Notes: generated by a model from the sequence alone, not told the origin. A stretch of 64,000 nucleotides of DNA from Rhyzopertha dominica (GCA_025024175.1 QCXZ01000041.1:44325786-44389785); one strand, 5' to 3'; numbered from the stretch's first letter, positions 1-12,566 are shown. A program made the numbers and translations.

Positions 1-459
1 ATGCAAAACAAATATTAGTGTCTCGACAAGTACCTACAATAAACTGAAAACCAACTCTACAATTACCCAATGTTTGAAGTCGCCGTTCTAAACATATAGT
101 AATCTAGATCTATAACTTAATGAATTTTCACATTTTACAAACTAATATTTTTTCTCAAAAAAGTGTTTTAATGATGTATTTGCCTTCAATTATTTTTTTA
201 GTTTTTCATTCATCTCGCGACCCCAAGATAAAACAAAGATTGAACACAGGTGCCTTAGACAGTTAGAGAAATCATTTCGGCATACTGCCTTTTATTGAAA
301 CCGTCACAAATTTCCAAGATTCATTTGTAGTTGCCGTTTCAGTAAAACCAAATTGAGATGAAGATACTATTGAATTTGATTCCTAATAATGTGTCAACAC
401 GCTGTGTAATGAAATATGTGGCATAAAATTGCTGTATTCATTTATCTCATCTTTCTTAG
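1..459. other. AT-rich sequence without assigned feature
   Basis: No open frame, terminal repeat or recognisable transposon motif was seen. Confidence 0.6.
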
Positions 460-481
460 TAATAATAATAATAATAATAAT
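460..481 (+). repeat. (TAA)n microsatellite
   Basis: Twenty-two bases of uninterrupted TAA repeat (seven units plus one base), a simple sequence repeat likely to be length-polymorphic. Confidence 0.95.
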
Positions 482-1500
482 CTTTACCGATTATTATTTA
501 TTTGAAAATTAAGTTTATTAGAGTTGTTACCTATATTCTTGGTATTATTTGGGTTTTTACAGATGCGCTTACAGATGTTTATTTCTTTTGAAAAACATAG
601 ACTGTTGAACCTCTTTTTATTGCTTGTGTAAGCCATTTTAAAGGATTTTAATTAGAGTAAGGTTATAAAAAGTGTGAATTCATCATTTATTAACAGCTTA
701 TAATTGTATGCATTTTCATCAAGATTTTTTAACACTGAAAATTTATATAACTTTCGTAATTATTACATTTGGAGAGAATATTAAATTAAAGCACACAAAT
801 TTGACGAATTTCTTTTAAATACTCTCAATTCAATTAACATAAGTATTGTAGTATGGTGACCTTATAATAATAAAATATTATAAATTAGAATAAGCAAGGG
901 AATTAAAAAGAGTATCTATCGGACGCTTGTTTTCAAACTCCAATAATACAAGTTCATTAATATGAGCATGATAACACGCAAACCTCGAAATTTGACAACA
1001 TGCTTCAGCCTGCATTTAATTAATTAATATTGGTAGTGCGTATTTGACGACTAAACCTTAAAACCTTACACTTTGATTGATTCAGTTCCAACCTTTTTCT
1101 AACACACCAGTGCACAGTGGCATTTAAGGCAACTCCTAGAAATTTTACAGTGTTAAACTACCTTCACTACGTCAATGGAATATAACAAAAACAATATGGG
1201 ATCCACATGTAAATCCTGCGGTATTTCTAAAATAGAAATAGAAATTATACATGTCATCAAGAACTTTGGCTACAAGTGACATCAATGAAACATTTCTATA
1301 GTTTTATATGTCATGCTTGGAATCTTTTTTGATGGGGTTAATATAAGACATTTTCCATAACTATAAATAAGACATTGACAAATGTGCCTGTGCTCGCATT
1401 AGAATTGCTGTGGACAGATTTTTCTGCTTATTAATCCTCATCAGCACGGTTGTGGTCCCTGTGCAGACAATACGACACAACTGCACGCCAAAGTGGACTA
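482..1500. other. AT-rich sequence without assigned feature
   Basis: Only short chance frames. The last 120 bases (from about 1380) are of higher complexity and may be the worn edge of the fold-back repeat that follows. Confidence 0.5.
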
Positions 1501-1866
1501 TGTACGTGGGAGCTATAGGTGATGGGCGTGAGACAGTGCTATCTACTTGCATTGTCATCCAACCCGTTTCTAACGGGAACCATTACCTACCGGTATACCG
1601 CTTCGTAGCAGACATTTACTGAAACCGATTGATATTCCCAGCAACTGTTTCTAGCAAAAGTATAATTCTCCTTAAATGACAAACTAATGAACCTGTGCTG
1701 TGCTGCCTGCATTAAGCGCCATTGCTGGGGTCCTCTATCGGTTTAAATACCTGCTACGAGATGGGCTGCCGATAGGTAACGGTCCCCGCTAGAGACGGGC
1801 TGGGTGTCAATGCAATAGATGGCATTGTGTCACTCGCATCATCTCTTGTTCCCGCAAAATAAGACA
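1501..1866. repeat. Imperfect fold-back (long inverted repeat) element
   Basis: Two arms of about 145 bases, 1501-1648 and 1721-1866, read as reverse complements of each other with scattered mismatches and small gaps (roughly 75-80% by eye), separated by about 72 bases. Matching words in the arms include the stretch around the TTACCTA core, the TCGTAGCAG word and the AAACCGAT word. No target duplication was identified at the outer edges. The structure fits an old fold-back transposon or MITE; an inverted duplication of local DNA is the alternative. The open frames seen here on both strands are by-products of the moderate GC content. Confidence 0.65.
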
Positions 1867-2229
1867 TTCATCAACCATTGTCATATCCAGTAGCAAGCAA
1901 TTCAAAATATGATTGTAATTGTACAACATCGTTCAAAGACGTCATTAACCTCAGACGAAACATCAATAGGAACGAAATAGTCACAGTAGTTCACATTGTA
2001 TTATAATAAATTAGACAACTCACTATGCAGAAGACATGCCCAACAAAGTCTGTAACCAAGTATTTGGCACTGTACCTTTGCTTTTGTATTATATTTGGTA
2101 GATGGCAGATGTTTTTCCATAAGAAAATGAGGCCATAGCGCACAATGAATAGTTTTTTTTTCACGTAATAACGTTTCATGGATTCATATTAAAAATTAGT
2201 TTTAGCTTCATGAAATCGAGGACTAACTG
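1867..2229. other. Unassigned spacer
   Basis: AT-rich spacer between the fold-back repeat and the first GC island; nothing recognised. Confidence 0.5.
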
Positions 2230-2760
2230 TCACGTTTTTGTTGGACGTCGATCCATCGGTTGCGGAGCATCACCGCACGTCTCTATTTATAAGACTTCTA
2301 TCTCCCATAGTTAGGCGAATCATCGCAGCTGCGAAGTTCCGAAGTCGCTCATACAATAATAAATGGTTTAAATTTAACCTTTATGAATGCTCTGGAATTT
2401 CGCGTCCTTTACGGCGCCGCGGCGGGTGGAATATCTGAAATGCTTGAGCATCCCGATTTGCACATCAACACAGGAAATCAAAGGACGTTGTCAGTGTGAA
2501 ATTGGATTTTTCGGTGCACGCAAACTATTTAATTACACGGAGATACTGACGCCCGAAGCGGGATAATTTAGACGAGAGATTGTTATCCGGGAAAGAGTTG
2601 AACGCCGGCGAAATGTGGACGTTAATAATTCTTTCCTTCTAGCCGAGCAAATATGCTCCCGGATTTGTATTTTTACGGCTGGCGATGGGGGAATTAAAGG
2701 AGTAAATGGATCGGTACTCCGGAATTAATGATGTCGGATCCCGACGGTTTGAAAAATGTA
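2230..2760. promoter_or_regulatory. GC/CpG-rich island 1, candidate regulatory DNA
   Basis: Many CpG dinucleotides, including GGCGCCGCGGCGGG near 2412, in contrast to the flanks. Also present are an ATCAAAGG word (TCF-like), TAATAATAAATGG (Hox/Cdx-like) and several GGAATTAA/TTAATGA words. Frames such as 2238-2438 have no recognisable domain. Regulatory function is inferred from composition and motif density only. Confidence 0.3.
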
Positions 2761-4259
2761 AGTGGAACAAGACTATCCATTTAAATTTAGTTTAGCCTGG
2801 TTTGCGGGGGTAATAAAGTGGCTAGCAATTCTGCACATTGACACATTATGCGGTCAGAACTAATATGATAGGACGCGGTGATCACAATTATGCTTCTAAA
2901 CAGCAAAACAGCAATAAGCTGTAAACGAAATATACATGGTGACTCAATTTGAAAAAGTTCCGGTGTCGCATTTACAACAAATTATACAATAAAAAACGCC
3001 TACTACTTATTTCAAACGCATTCGGTAAAGTAGCGCTTGTGCCAATCAGTTGTCCGTGTCGATTATTTTGGCTACGTGGCCAATTGAGTAATTTGTCCGG
3101 TGTCGTCACCATCGCACATGTTTACTAAATGCTTCATTAGTATTTTAACCGTCCAGTCGCTTATTTTATTCTGTGACATCTTTTTTTGTACCGTTTGTTG
3201 TTTGTCTTGCGCATATTCCCTTTTTACTATATAGGGAATGTATAAACGCACAAATTTCGTTTTGAACCAATGGATTTATTAGTCAGACGCCTCTTTTATC
3301 AAAAATACTTATATTCACAGTGCTGTAGTCTAAGTTCTAAGATGTTATACTTTCTTTTGTTTCAGGTACGATGGGTTCATGTTAGTTGCGACAGCGTTAC
3401 TATGAATTAACAATAGGCCGCCGCCTTCGAGGTAAATATTACAAGTTGACGTAATTGTAGTACATTTATTAAAAGCATTGCTTATAAGAGTTTCACCTAA
3501 TTTGGAAAATTATAAATTTTGATTTGATATTCGAATCTTGCTATAATCTCCCTTGACTAATAATAGTGGCATATTAACTGTTTGGTATTTTCTTTTATCT
3601 TTAATCGCAACAGTATACACCCTCTAGCAATGATGCTCAGCGACAAGTAGAAACGAAAAGAAAAATAAATATTAAATTGATCTTACTTTAGAGTAGGTAA
3701 TATAATTATACATAAGTACAATAAAATCCTTTTATCTTCAAAATTCGTTTAATATTTTAAGGTTATTGGTTTCGAGGCACTACAAATAGAAAGGCATAAA
3801 TTTACATACAATTAAATTTACAATTAATTGAACTTACAATAAACTTTGTCATTTTGGCATTTTCATTTGACATTATTATCATTGCCACCTGAACGCTAAA
3901 CCTAAAAAAATGCTGTTAATCGATTATGTATATTCAAAATTTACTTGTGAATTTAGTTTTCTTTTTATTGGATCTGATTATCTCTAAAATTTCTAGTGAA
4001 TTTAATGATTATCCCTTTTGCTCAATATGTAAAATATCAACGTTGCCGTTAATTTCGAAATCGTGTCATGTATCTGTTTTGCAAAGAATTAATAATTCTG
4101 TATCAATCACCAAGATCTTAAATGTTATTTTATCCTTGTTTTAGGTTTAGGTTTAGGCTCGTTACGCAAAAAACTTGCTACTACATTCAATTTTCATGCA
4201 TTTTTCATTTCGCAAATTACAAACGAAAAAGTGAAAATTTTTTAAGGACCACTTTACAT
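2761..4259. other. Unassigned AT-rich sequence
   Basis: About 1.5 kb with short frames only; no terminal repeats, transposase or RT words were recognised. Confidence 0.5.
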
Positions 4260-4640
4260 TTTGGACACGCATTAACAAAACAGCGAGCTAAACCCAAACC
4301 GCCATTCGCATACGTTAAACAAAGTTCCCTCCGCCGCTGGATTCAAGTGAGACCGGAGGGGTGCTTGGAGACTGTGTGTGCCGCTGCCGGCTTAGATGGA
4401 ATTTAGGGGTTGATCCCGTTGAGAGAACAATTCATATCGATCTCTTGTAATAAGTATCTTTGACTGGTAATTGTGCACTATTAATCAAGGCTTGTTGGCT
4501 GTCTGAAGGGCCGCAAAGGGAAGAACAAACTTATGTACCTAACTCTGGTAAATATCCGAGCGAGGATTTAGCCGAATGTTTTACTTTGAAACGCTGACTA
4601 GGTAATTCTCATTCAGTGCGAACATTAATATGTGCGGTTG
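4260..4640. promoter_or_regulatory. GC-richer island 2, candidate regulatory DNA
   Basis: A modest GC rise (for example CCGCCGCTGG near 4331 and GCCGCTGCCGGC near 4380). A 94-codon frame (4122-4406) runs into it but has no domain, signal peptide or compositional sign of being a protein, so I do not call a gene. Confidence 0.22.
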
Positions 4641-6110
4641 CTTGTAAGGGTCAACTAAGGGGTATTTTAACATTTAAATACAGCTTACAGTTAAAATTTG
4701 CTGTAATCATTTCGTTATAAACACATATAATACGTTCTCCTGTAATGAATCAGTAAAAGTGAGCTCTACGCTTAGATATCATAAACATCAGATAAAGCAA
4801 TATCAGATCAAAACAAAAAAAATGCGGCAGTCCAAGCAATAATCATATCTTTTATCAACTCTATATAATCGGCTACCAACATAAACACCAACTTTGTAGA
4901 ACTAATTATTACAAATTGTTTATAACGATAGAGTTGAAAACGTTAATATTGATCAGCCATCCATGATATTTATCAGACTACAGTCTCTAGATCTTTTCAT
5001 GATATCGTCGAATCATTCTAGGTATATTAGATGCAGGTATACTGTAGCAAAAGGCTTCTTTTGTATGAAATTATTTCATTACATTTTGAAATGTTTCTAT
5101 GTAGCTTTTATTTTACTTATACAGGCACTCTTAAATCTGGTATGAGTTTTTTTTTCTGCACTCCATACTCCCCAGTTTTAAAAATATACAAGGTAGTAAG
5201 ATAGGGCTGGATAGCAGCTATATCACGGAAACTACATATGTTAGAGTCTTGGCTAAACATGTTTTGGGCAAATTGAGCGACACAGACTACATCAAAAAAT
5301 ATTTGAAAATTTCTACCTTCGCTGTTGAGGGATTGATTGATGTGGTATACTAGATTATCGCTCATTTCTCCTAAAAACCTGAAACAGTGTTGGTCTAAAA
5401 TTCGCTCGTTATACTTAAGAAAAAGTTATAACTGTTTAATCGGCTTAAAAGATAAAGTGCAGCCTTATAAGTCTTTTTCTGTTTATGATAGCTACTTAAT
5501 CAAGCTAAATGTATCTGCAAACTGCTTACCTGGTTTATAATCTGATAAGGTTAACTTGTATGAAAAAAAACACCAACCAGAATTGAATATATTTACCTGT
5601 AAATGACTATTTATATCGATCTTCTCAAGGTTTAAATTTATTTATAGTTTTATGGTTACTTAGAGCAAACCATGGATACAGTATTTACTGATCGAACATG
5701 CAGTTGCAAATAATTATTTTGCTTGTACCAGCAGAGTAGACTGTGATTATTCTTTGTTACTTTGCTACCTTATTTAGTGTTCGTTCGGTATTAGAAGCCT
5801 TTATGTATTGACTCTTAATCACAATTTATTGACTCATGATAACTACGTGTTCGATTTTTCTTTCTGGGTAGATATGGTAAGCAAAAAATGTAATATTTCG
5901 ACAATTTAATCCAAAGTCCAAGTTATGCCAATTTGAGAAAGTTTGAAATTATTATATCTCCTGCAGACGTCGCACTGCAATCAGACAAAAAGTGTTTGAA
6001 CAAAATTGCTAAGCTACTAAGAAGTTTCTTTTTAGCAATCTTATTTCTGGGAAATCCAAATAGATGCTTAAACACTTTACTATACTTTTGGCTTGCTCAA
6101 GTGATGTTAT
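4641..6110. other. Unassigned AT-rich sequence
   Basis: Several short frames (4963-5145, 5117-5365 minus, 5337-5540) with no recognisable domain. No repeats stood out. Confidence 0.5.
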
Positions 6111-6139
6111 GAATTGGTTGAACGTTTGTTGGCTGTAAA

Positions 6140-6240
6140 CCAGAAACAGATAATGATGTCTTAAACGATCACTTCATCAATGTCGGTAGTACATTTTTCT
6201 ATTACATCATTCACATAGATCATAAATGACCGAAGAACAA
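6140..6240 (+). mobile_element. Possible LINE linker fragment (between EN and RT domains)
   Basis: One plus-strand frame reads VLNDHFINVGSTF at about 6158-6197. This resembles the conserved 'F-N-x-(Y/H)-F-x-N-(I/V)-G' segment that precedes the RT domain in Jockey/CR1-type LINEs. The match is a single short block, so it is weak; a chance match is possible. Confidence 0.28.
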
Positions 6241-6375
6241 GAATAAACTTTGATTTGTGTTATAAATATCACTACATCGTTACTACACAATACATTTACA
6301 CCTCTTAAAAATATTTAATAAATATTTGTAAACCAGTCAAGGAACAATATCAAGAGAAATCTTCTTACTTTAACA

Positions 6376-6640
6376 TTGCAAGTATCGTATGAATATAATA
6401 AAATGCCGTTTGGTTTCGCGAACAGTCCCAGTAGATTTAAATTATTTTTCGCACTCTTGGCTTATTTAGATGATATCGTTGCCTTAAACTTTCTAAATGC
6501 AAAAGGTCAAGTTCACCAGTTGCTGAAAATGCTTGACCAATTAAGAAGATTTAATATTGATTAAGTGCAAGTGTTGCAAGTTTTGTTCCGTTTCTTCTAT
6601 TTAATTTTGTTTGTAGTCAAATGGTATTTTTTGTTTGTAT
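6376..6640 (+). mobile_element. Ty3/gypsy-type reverse transcriptase fragment, degenerate
   Basis: The frame 6376-6564 contains MPFGFANSPSRFK, matching the RT 'MPFGL-x-NAP-x-(T/S)F' block, and later YLDDI, matching the catalytic Y-x-DD block, followed by a VHQLLKMLDQLRRFNID helix typical of the post-YxDD thumb side. The normal spacing between these blocks is about 40 residues; here it is only a few, so the middle is deleted. After a frame change the bases from 6565 read KCKCCKFC, resembling the K-C-x-F block that follows in gypsy RT. No LTR, protease, RNase H or integrase was recognised nearby. This is a dead fragment; LINE RTs lack the MPFG block, which argues for Ty3/gypsy. Confidence 0.72.
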
Positions 6641-6739
6641 TTTTAGACCATTATTTTGTAATGCCTGAAATTGTACACCAAAAATGTGCCATGGGTAGTT
6701 CATTCTTGCAGAAAACAGATTCAAATGTTTTAAAAGTAG

Positions 6740-6885
6740 ATCAAAAATACGTCTTATTGGAAAAAAAGCAATAAGAGTAATTACAACATATTCTTACATT
6801 TTGCCCTTTTGTGTTCCAACAGTACATCTTCAAAGCATTAGCTTTGAAATGTCTTTTATTAAATTTAATAATACGGTTCCATTAT
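6740..6885 (+). mobile_element. Possible LINE RT C-terminal fragment
   Basis: Plus-strand reading around 6746-6785 gives IGKKAIRVIT, close to the 'LQKKAIRII' block near the end of many CR1/Jockey-like RT proteins, followed by a stretch that could match the ILPF segment downstream. It may belong to the same element as the LINE-like linker at 6140, with the gypsy scrap inserted between them, but that is speculative. Confidence 0.28.
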
Positions 6886-6889
6886 GCCG

Positions 6890-7260
6890 TTACTGGGGAG
6901 TATGAGCCAAAATCCTGGTTTTATATACCCATCAGCTGTGCTTTTAAGGGTCAACGGAGTCAGAGCCCTTAATATTTGCGGAAGAATTAAAAGTTTCGGG
7001 CACCTTTACGTCAGAAGTAAATTCGATGAAGCGCCCGCTTCGCGACGGCGAACCGAAGGAAATTGTTTTCTTTTCAGGTTGATACGTCGATAGGCGGCCC
7101 ACGCATTTTGCCCGGTTTATTATTAGCCTCTTTCTGGCAAATTGTGTTTTTCAAGGGCTGCTCGGAATTTATTCGCGAAGTTCGGTCGCTCACATCCAGC
7201 TTGCAAATAATCACAGTCATCTTTTTACGAGCAAACAGGACGAGATGTTACTTTTAAGAG
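6890..7260. promoter_or_regulatory. GC/CpG-rich island 3, candidate regulatory DNA
   Basis: CpG-rich stretch (for example GCGCCCGCTTCGCGACGGCG near 7030) bracketed by AT-rich DNA. It contains a short inverted repeat, AAGGGTCAAC...AGCCCTTAATATT, near 6945-6975. The frames 6884-7093 and 7063-7257 have no recognisable domain. A strong TATA-like word, CTATAAATAG, lies just downstream at about 7340. Confidence 0.3.
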
Positions 7261-7829
7261 TTTGAATGTGTGTTGTGGAACTCCGCTATAGTAGATCGAA
7301 GGGATTTTGCCGTTAGATATTTACGACATGCTCTAGGCTCTATAAATAGACGTAGAGGAGTCGAGGTTTAATTATGCTTGCTGAGTGGTCCGCTATTTTA
7401 AATCTAATATAGAGCAGCTAAGGAAGAATTTTGATTTAACGTCTTTAGTACTATATTGCATTAGTTATTTAATGTGACGATCTGTATTAGTTATTAAATA
7501 GCAGCTGTGGTCGTGTTCTTTTAAAAACCACTTTCAGTATCCACGTAATCCTGTTGAGTTAACCGAAGTTGGATAATTTGTTTCAAAATTAAGAGGGTTT
7601 CAATATAAAAATGCTTCATCATGGTTACATTTAGAGCAAATGATGCAAGTACGAACAATCTTGAGCACCAGTGCTTAAACTTATTTAAAAAGCGTTCTGT
7701 AATCTACTCCATCAGCAAAATCAATTGTCCTCGTCAATTACTATGATGTTGTTTTATGCTTTAATTTACGACCGATATCAATATTTATACTCAAAATGGT
7801 GCGAGTGCTGCCTTTAAGTTTACACATAC
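7261..7829. other. Unassigned AT-rich sequence
   Basis: Contains the isolated TATA-like word at about 7340, without a convincing initiator; otherwise nothing recognised. Confidence 0.45.
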
Positions 7830-7965
7830 AGCCGTGGACTGTGGAAATGAATCGATCTAGGAGGGTTGGGATAATTTATTTAGCCACAACTCATAGTCGT
7901 AGCCATCATGTGGTGAAGATCATTTTGCTGAGAACCCAAAAAGTCGTCCCTGCTAAGTCGTTTAG
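7830..7965 (-). repeat. Dispersed repeat family A, copy 1
   Basis: Shares ordered words with 8850-9000 and 22150-22290: a CGATCTAG word, then an ATAATTTATTT-like stretch, then CATGTGGTGAAGA, then TTTTGCTGAGAA. The spacing between words is conserved, which supports common descent rather than chance. Strand is given by analogy with copy 2, which adjoins a minus-strand transposase scrap. Confidence 0.5.
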
Positions 7966-8849
7966 TTTTCAAAGACCACGATGGTTCTTGCTAATATGCA
8001 AATGCTGAACTGTATCAAAATTCTGGGGAACTAAATCCGGCAAAAAATTAATAACAAATATGATCATAATTAGTTGGCTGAGTTGTTAGAGTTGACCGTA
8101 GTAGCGTGTAATTCAAGAGGAGCACAGATAAATATTTTCTGGTTCTACTGAACAGAACAGTTGATAATCTAACCGGATGTTTAATAGTAACATGATGCTT
8201 TAAAATATACTACTCCAACAATTATTTCATTATTTTTTTGTGTTGCTGTCATAACAAATGTCGCTGTGCTTAGCTTTGTGAAGGTATCATGTTGAATTAA
8301 TGCCCATTTAGCAATGACATTGCAACTTTTGCCATCGATCATCCAAAAGATCATTATCGGTTTTACATTAATATTTATATTGCCAATGTCTATCTTTTTT
8401 GGTGTAAATTTAGCGGTCTAGCTTTTAATGTTTTCAATGTCTACATGTAAAGATGAGGGTGGTGTATTTTGTCAAATGATATGCTTTACGCAATGATATA
8501 TCGTGTTTACAGTAATTCAACTTTCAATAATTTTTACGGCAGCTGAACAGCACCATAGATGTACAATGAACAAGTTTCTTGTTTTTATAAATCTCGACTA
8601 CTATTTTTGGCGCATTTCCCTCTAAAAATGGAGGTCACGTGCATACAAAAATTCTTGAATTAATAATATATATAATAATAATTTATCTCTTTTGGGTACA
8701 TTAGGAAGCAATTCTTCGGAAACCAACGTTCATATATATCTGCCGACATATTTTCGTGCTTTGCGGAAAGCATCAAAGCGTCATTTACTCAACCGGTCAG
8801 ATCCGATATGTAAAATTATAGTTAGCTTGCCCAGCAACTATGGTACAGT
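7966..8849. other. Unassigned AT-rich sequence
   Basis: Contains a short TAATAATA-rich stretch near 8660-8685; the frame 8692-8877 has no recognisable domain. Confidence 0.45.
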
Positions 8850-9000
8850 GGTGGACGTTAAAAATGAAGCGATCTAGATAAATTGTGTACGTGAGATAAT
8901 TTATTTGCTGCTAATATAGCTACATATATTGCTGTTTCGCAATAGACTCATCCTGTGGTGAAGAATAAATTTTGCTGAGGACGTAGAAAAGTTTTATTAC
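8850..9000 (-). repeat. Dispersed repeat family A, copy 2
   Basis: Homologous to copy 1 (CGATCTAG, ATAATTTATTT, CATCCTGTGGTGAAGA, TTTTGCTGAGGAC in the same order). It runs directly into the DDE transposase scrap at 9000-9240, so family A may be the 3' part of that transposon. Confidence 0.5.
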
Positions 9001-9240
9001 GAATCTTTAAAATGATCACTCATATGTCGTCCACGAAGGTACATCCATACAACATTTTTATTACTGCCGACCGACCATCCTTTTTTGATGGTGTCATAAC
9101 TGTCAAACCATGTTTCATCTAGCTATATAATGGGCACATTATTTGAACTTATTTGGTGCATTTTGATGACGTTTTGAATCATTTGAAGTAGAATGCTAAC
9201 TTTGCTAACCATTATTGAGAAATTCATCAGTCATCGATCA
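9000..9240 (-). mobile_element. IS630/Tc1-like DDE transposase fragment of the 'DETW' type, degenerate
   Basis: Minus-strand translation at about 9122-9075 reads DETWFDSYDTIKKGW. This matches the first catalytic block (L-D-E-T-W-(V/F)) and the following K-x-W segment of DDE-superfamily transposases common in arthropods. Upstream on the same strand a helical stretch (IQNVIKMHQISSNNVPII) ends in a stop where the tyrosine of 'YLDETW' is expected. No second catalytic aspartate or terminal repeat was identified. A broken fragment, not a gene. Confidence 0.55.
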
Positions 9241-10082
9241 CAATTACACCGTCCTAATCGCTGCTGTATTTATTATCATTATTACTATTATCGAAATAGA
9301 ATAAGTATTCTTTAACAATCAGTAGCAAACTATTCACTAAATAAACCACAACACTACAGCAGTCCAGAAAAGAGTCTTTTACAAAATTCTCATCGCAGTT
9401 CTTATAAAGGGTTTATTTATTACAAGGTTACAATCTGCCCCTGTCTCGATATTATCAAATTGAAAACATCTTGAAGATTTCAACTAGAATTCATAATGTT
9501 TTATCTAAGCACCAGGAAAACAGATACTCATTTGTTAAATACAAGCAGTTTCTAAAACAATGTTGTAAATTATCCTATTACTTGCTGTTGATGGGATCGA
9601 AGAATTATTTTTAGTGTCCCAGGTATTTACAGAATTTCGGTAGCAGCTATCATCAAGAGTAATGACCAAGTTAGGAGCTCTTTTACTATTGACAGTGAAT
9701 TGTTTTTACCTTCTTTTTCAAATTTTATTGACGTTCCAGAAATTCAACCAAAGATTTCAAATTTCTTATACGCTTAACACCACAATTTCAGAAAAACTGT
9801 AATTATCTGTACTTTTCATATACAGCTTTTAATACGACAGTGCGGGATTCCCTCCAGTTCGTTTCTTTCTCTAAAAGTGACAACGGTAAGCTATTTTTGT
9901 ATTGCTAGGAAGTTATTTTTAGTTCCTTACGTCTCGTTACTGGCGCAGCAAATGGCCTAACTTTCTCCTATATGTTGGAATTACTGTTTTGGTTGCCCCA
10001 AAACTAATAGTCTCGTACTGTTATAATGTAAATAAATTGGTGTCACCGGTAAAGCACGTGTAACATCGCACCACACTTTAGG
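9241..10082. other. Unassigned AT-rich sequence
   Basis: A short ATT/ATC-rich simple stretch near 9270-9300; nothing else recognised. Confidence 0.5.
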
Positions 10083-10690
10083 TATTTGACATTGTTCCTT
10101 TCCAAGAAAGTAAATAGAAACCGCCTGAACAAGAGTGAAACGCATTTTTTCCTAAATTCTTGCGAATCCGTATCGCCGCGCGTGGTCTATTTGCCTGCCA
10201 GTTATGTATCAATTTCGCTAGAAAAAATGAGTTGCTTAATTATAATTCTGCCGCCTAATTATTCGTTAATTGGTGCTTTTAATTGGACGCAGAGAAATCG
10301 TCGCATAAATTCCATAATTATTAATACCACTGCCAGGCACCGCTTACCACTAGTTGTTCCAAATTGCCATCAGTGAAAATTCATCGCCCGCTTGATTAAA
10401 CCTACAACTAAACGCGTTTCCCAACACCGGCCACGTGACCCAAAAAGGATCGCAGCAGATTTCCACGGAGTAGTGGCGTAATAAATATTTATATGACAGT
10501 ATCGTCGGAAAGGCGGCGTAAAATTTTTAATAAACACGAAAATCGCGTCGTAAACGTCATAAAGGCAACCCCTAAAATGCCCCAGAAATTACCAAACACG
10601 CAACACATCGAATGTGACCGTAAAATGCTCTCCGTTTATTAACGATATTGAGCCGCGATTATGGCTTCTTGTCGACCTTCTAACGTAGGT
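10083..10690. promoter_or_regulatory. GC/CpG-rich island 4 with clustered TAAT sites, candidate enhancer
   Basis: Higher GC and CpG than the surroundings. Between about 10235 and 10330 there are at least five TAAT/ATTA homeodomain-core words (TTAATTATAATT, CTAATTATT, GTTAATTGG, TTTAATTGG, ATAATTATTAAT) inside otherwise complex sequence. The 96-codon frame 10086-10376 has no domain and ends with repeated stops downstream. Clustered homeodomain cores in a GC island are typical of developmental enhancers, but function here is inferred. Confidence 0.38.
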
Positions 10691-12566
10691 ATAACCCATC
10701 CGCTGATGTTTTATTCATTTCTGTTGCAAAGTTTTTCTTACGATACGATTGTTTATGTGTTTCTCTCATTCACAGGGGCGTGGTGGGGGTGAAGGTTGAG
10801 ATAAGCGAGTTTTCTTCTGTAACTCTCACAAGTTTTGCGATTTATCTTTATGTTGCTTCTTGAGGTTTGAGCTTCTCAGCCATTGGTAAATACATTTTCT
10901 TATTTTAAGCTTTTCTCATCCGATAGCGTTTTTAACTCTTTTCTTACAGTATTTCGTTCTAATCTTTCTCCTTCTCATTCAGACGCCATGATATATTCAG
11001 GACTGATCTACCTTTGTTGCATGTATTATGATATTTACCCACAGTACACTAGTTTAGTGTTCTTATAGTTATACAGAATGACAAAATGACTCCGAGCAGA
11101 AATAGATTTTACGACCAGCATATTCTAAACTAAAAATTATACCAATCCAAAATTTGAAAGCCCAATGCATAAGGTCGTTAATGAGGACAGTTCAGTTGAT
11201 TAACTTGACTCTTTTTTTTGTAATAGAGAATCTAATTTTTTTTGATGTAGTTAGTACTTTTCGATATCATGACTGTTTTGTCTTTGTTGTCTTTATTTCA
11301 CATGCTTGTGCGCATAAGTTATTTTGATAACGTCAATACTAAAATGTTATGAAACACTATGTTAACTTACTGTTGTATCTGCTTCATTTTTATGTAAGAT
11401 ACCACAAAGTTTAGTAATTACTTAAAAATAACTAAGGCTTTAGATATTGTGAAAAACATGTTACCCTGAGATATTTTCAGACTTTAAACTTGAAACGTTA
11501 AATATATTGTACTTTGCCTAAATGCCTTTGGGTCGGTCGCTAGCAATGACAGTGACTCCTGTATTCAAATTTGATTGGTTTACAACTCTATACTCACTGC
11601 AAGTTTCTATTTTACATGTCATTAACCTGGCAATCTATTAGGTACATGAACTCTTTTTGACGTTTGGTTTCCTTTTTCTGCTGTAAGTTTTGTTTTTGTT
11701 TTGAATTCTCACTCGCACAGCTTTCTGATTCTTCAAGGTTTAGCAAGTATGTTGGTTATTCTTGATTTTGTGGACTTGCCTGTCAGCTCTTCAACTTTGT
11801 CGTTACTGTTTGTAGCACAAAACAGGGTGATAACAAATGTTAAATAAGAGTTATGGTAACGAACTTTAAGTACCATTCTTATTACTGTAAGCACACGTTG
11901 AGTAGCTAGAATAAGGATTACATTTCGGCATTTAGAAGAGTTCTCCCAGCTCTAATTCAAATTTTGACAGGGTTTTTTTTAGTTTATCTGTTAATGTGTG
12001 TTCCTTCTTTTTTATTAAAACCTTTAGAGATAGTCTCTTTTCAATTTTACACATAGTTACAGTCACTGGGAGTCACTTGACTCCCTCTTAGACTAACAGT
12101 TATGCCGAAAAACTATGTGTTCATTCAGTGTGACAATTGTATCCACGTAACCCTTAATAGGGTAAAAGACATTCAACTTAACGTTCGTATTGAATTGTTG
12201 GATTCTAAATATGTTTTGTTACACCTAGAATTATCAATTTTTCTATAAGAGACAGAACCAAATAATCTGGCCGTCCAACACCACTTCTTTATCCTTCCTG
12301 TTCTGGATTCAAGGGTTCTTGTTCCATTCAAACTTGTGAATGCGGATTATCGTCCTCTTAGGAAGTAAGCAGTTTGATAACAGCCTATCACCGATTGTAG
12401 TTATACAAAATTCACTGTGCTATTAAAATTTTTAAAGTTTTCTAAACCCATCTTTTCATGGTTTCTGTTGCGTACAGACTACTCTGTTTATTTTTTTCAT
12501 TTAAAAATGCGCCATCCTGACTTTTCTGCGTTATTGTGTCTTTTATACATTATTTTTGTTTTGTTG
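10691..12566. other. Unassigned T-rich sequence
   Basis: About 1.9 kb with plus-strand T excess and short frames only. No transposon motif was recognised. Confidence 0.45.

Noticed and set aside
7335..7350. CTATAAATAG TATA-like box
   Set aside because: No initiator at the expected spacing and no downstream frame; AT-rich DNA produces such words by chance.
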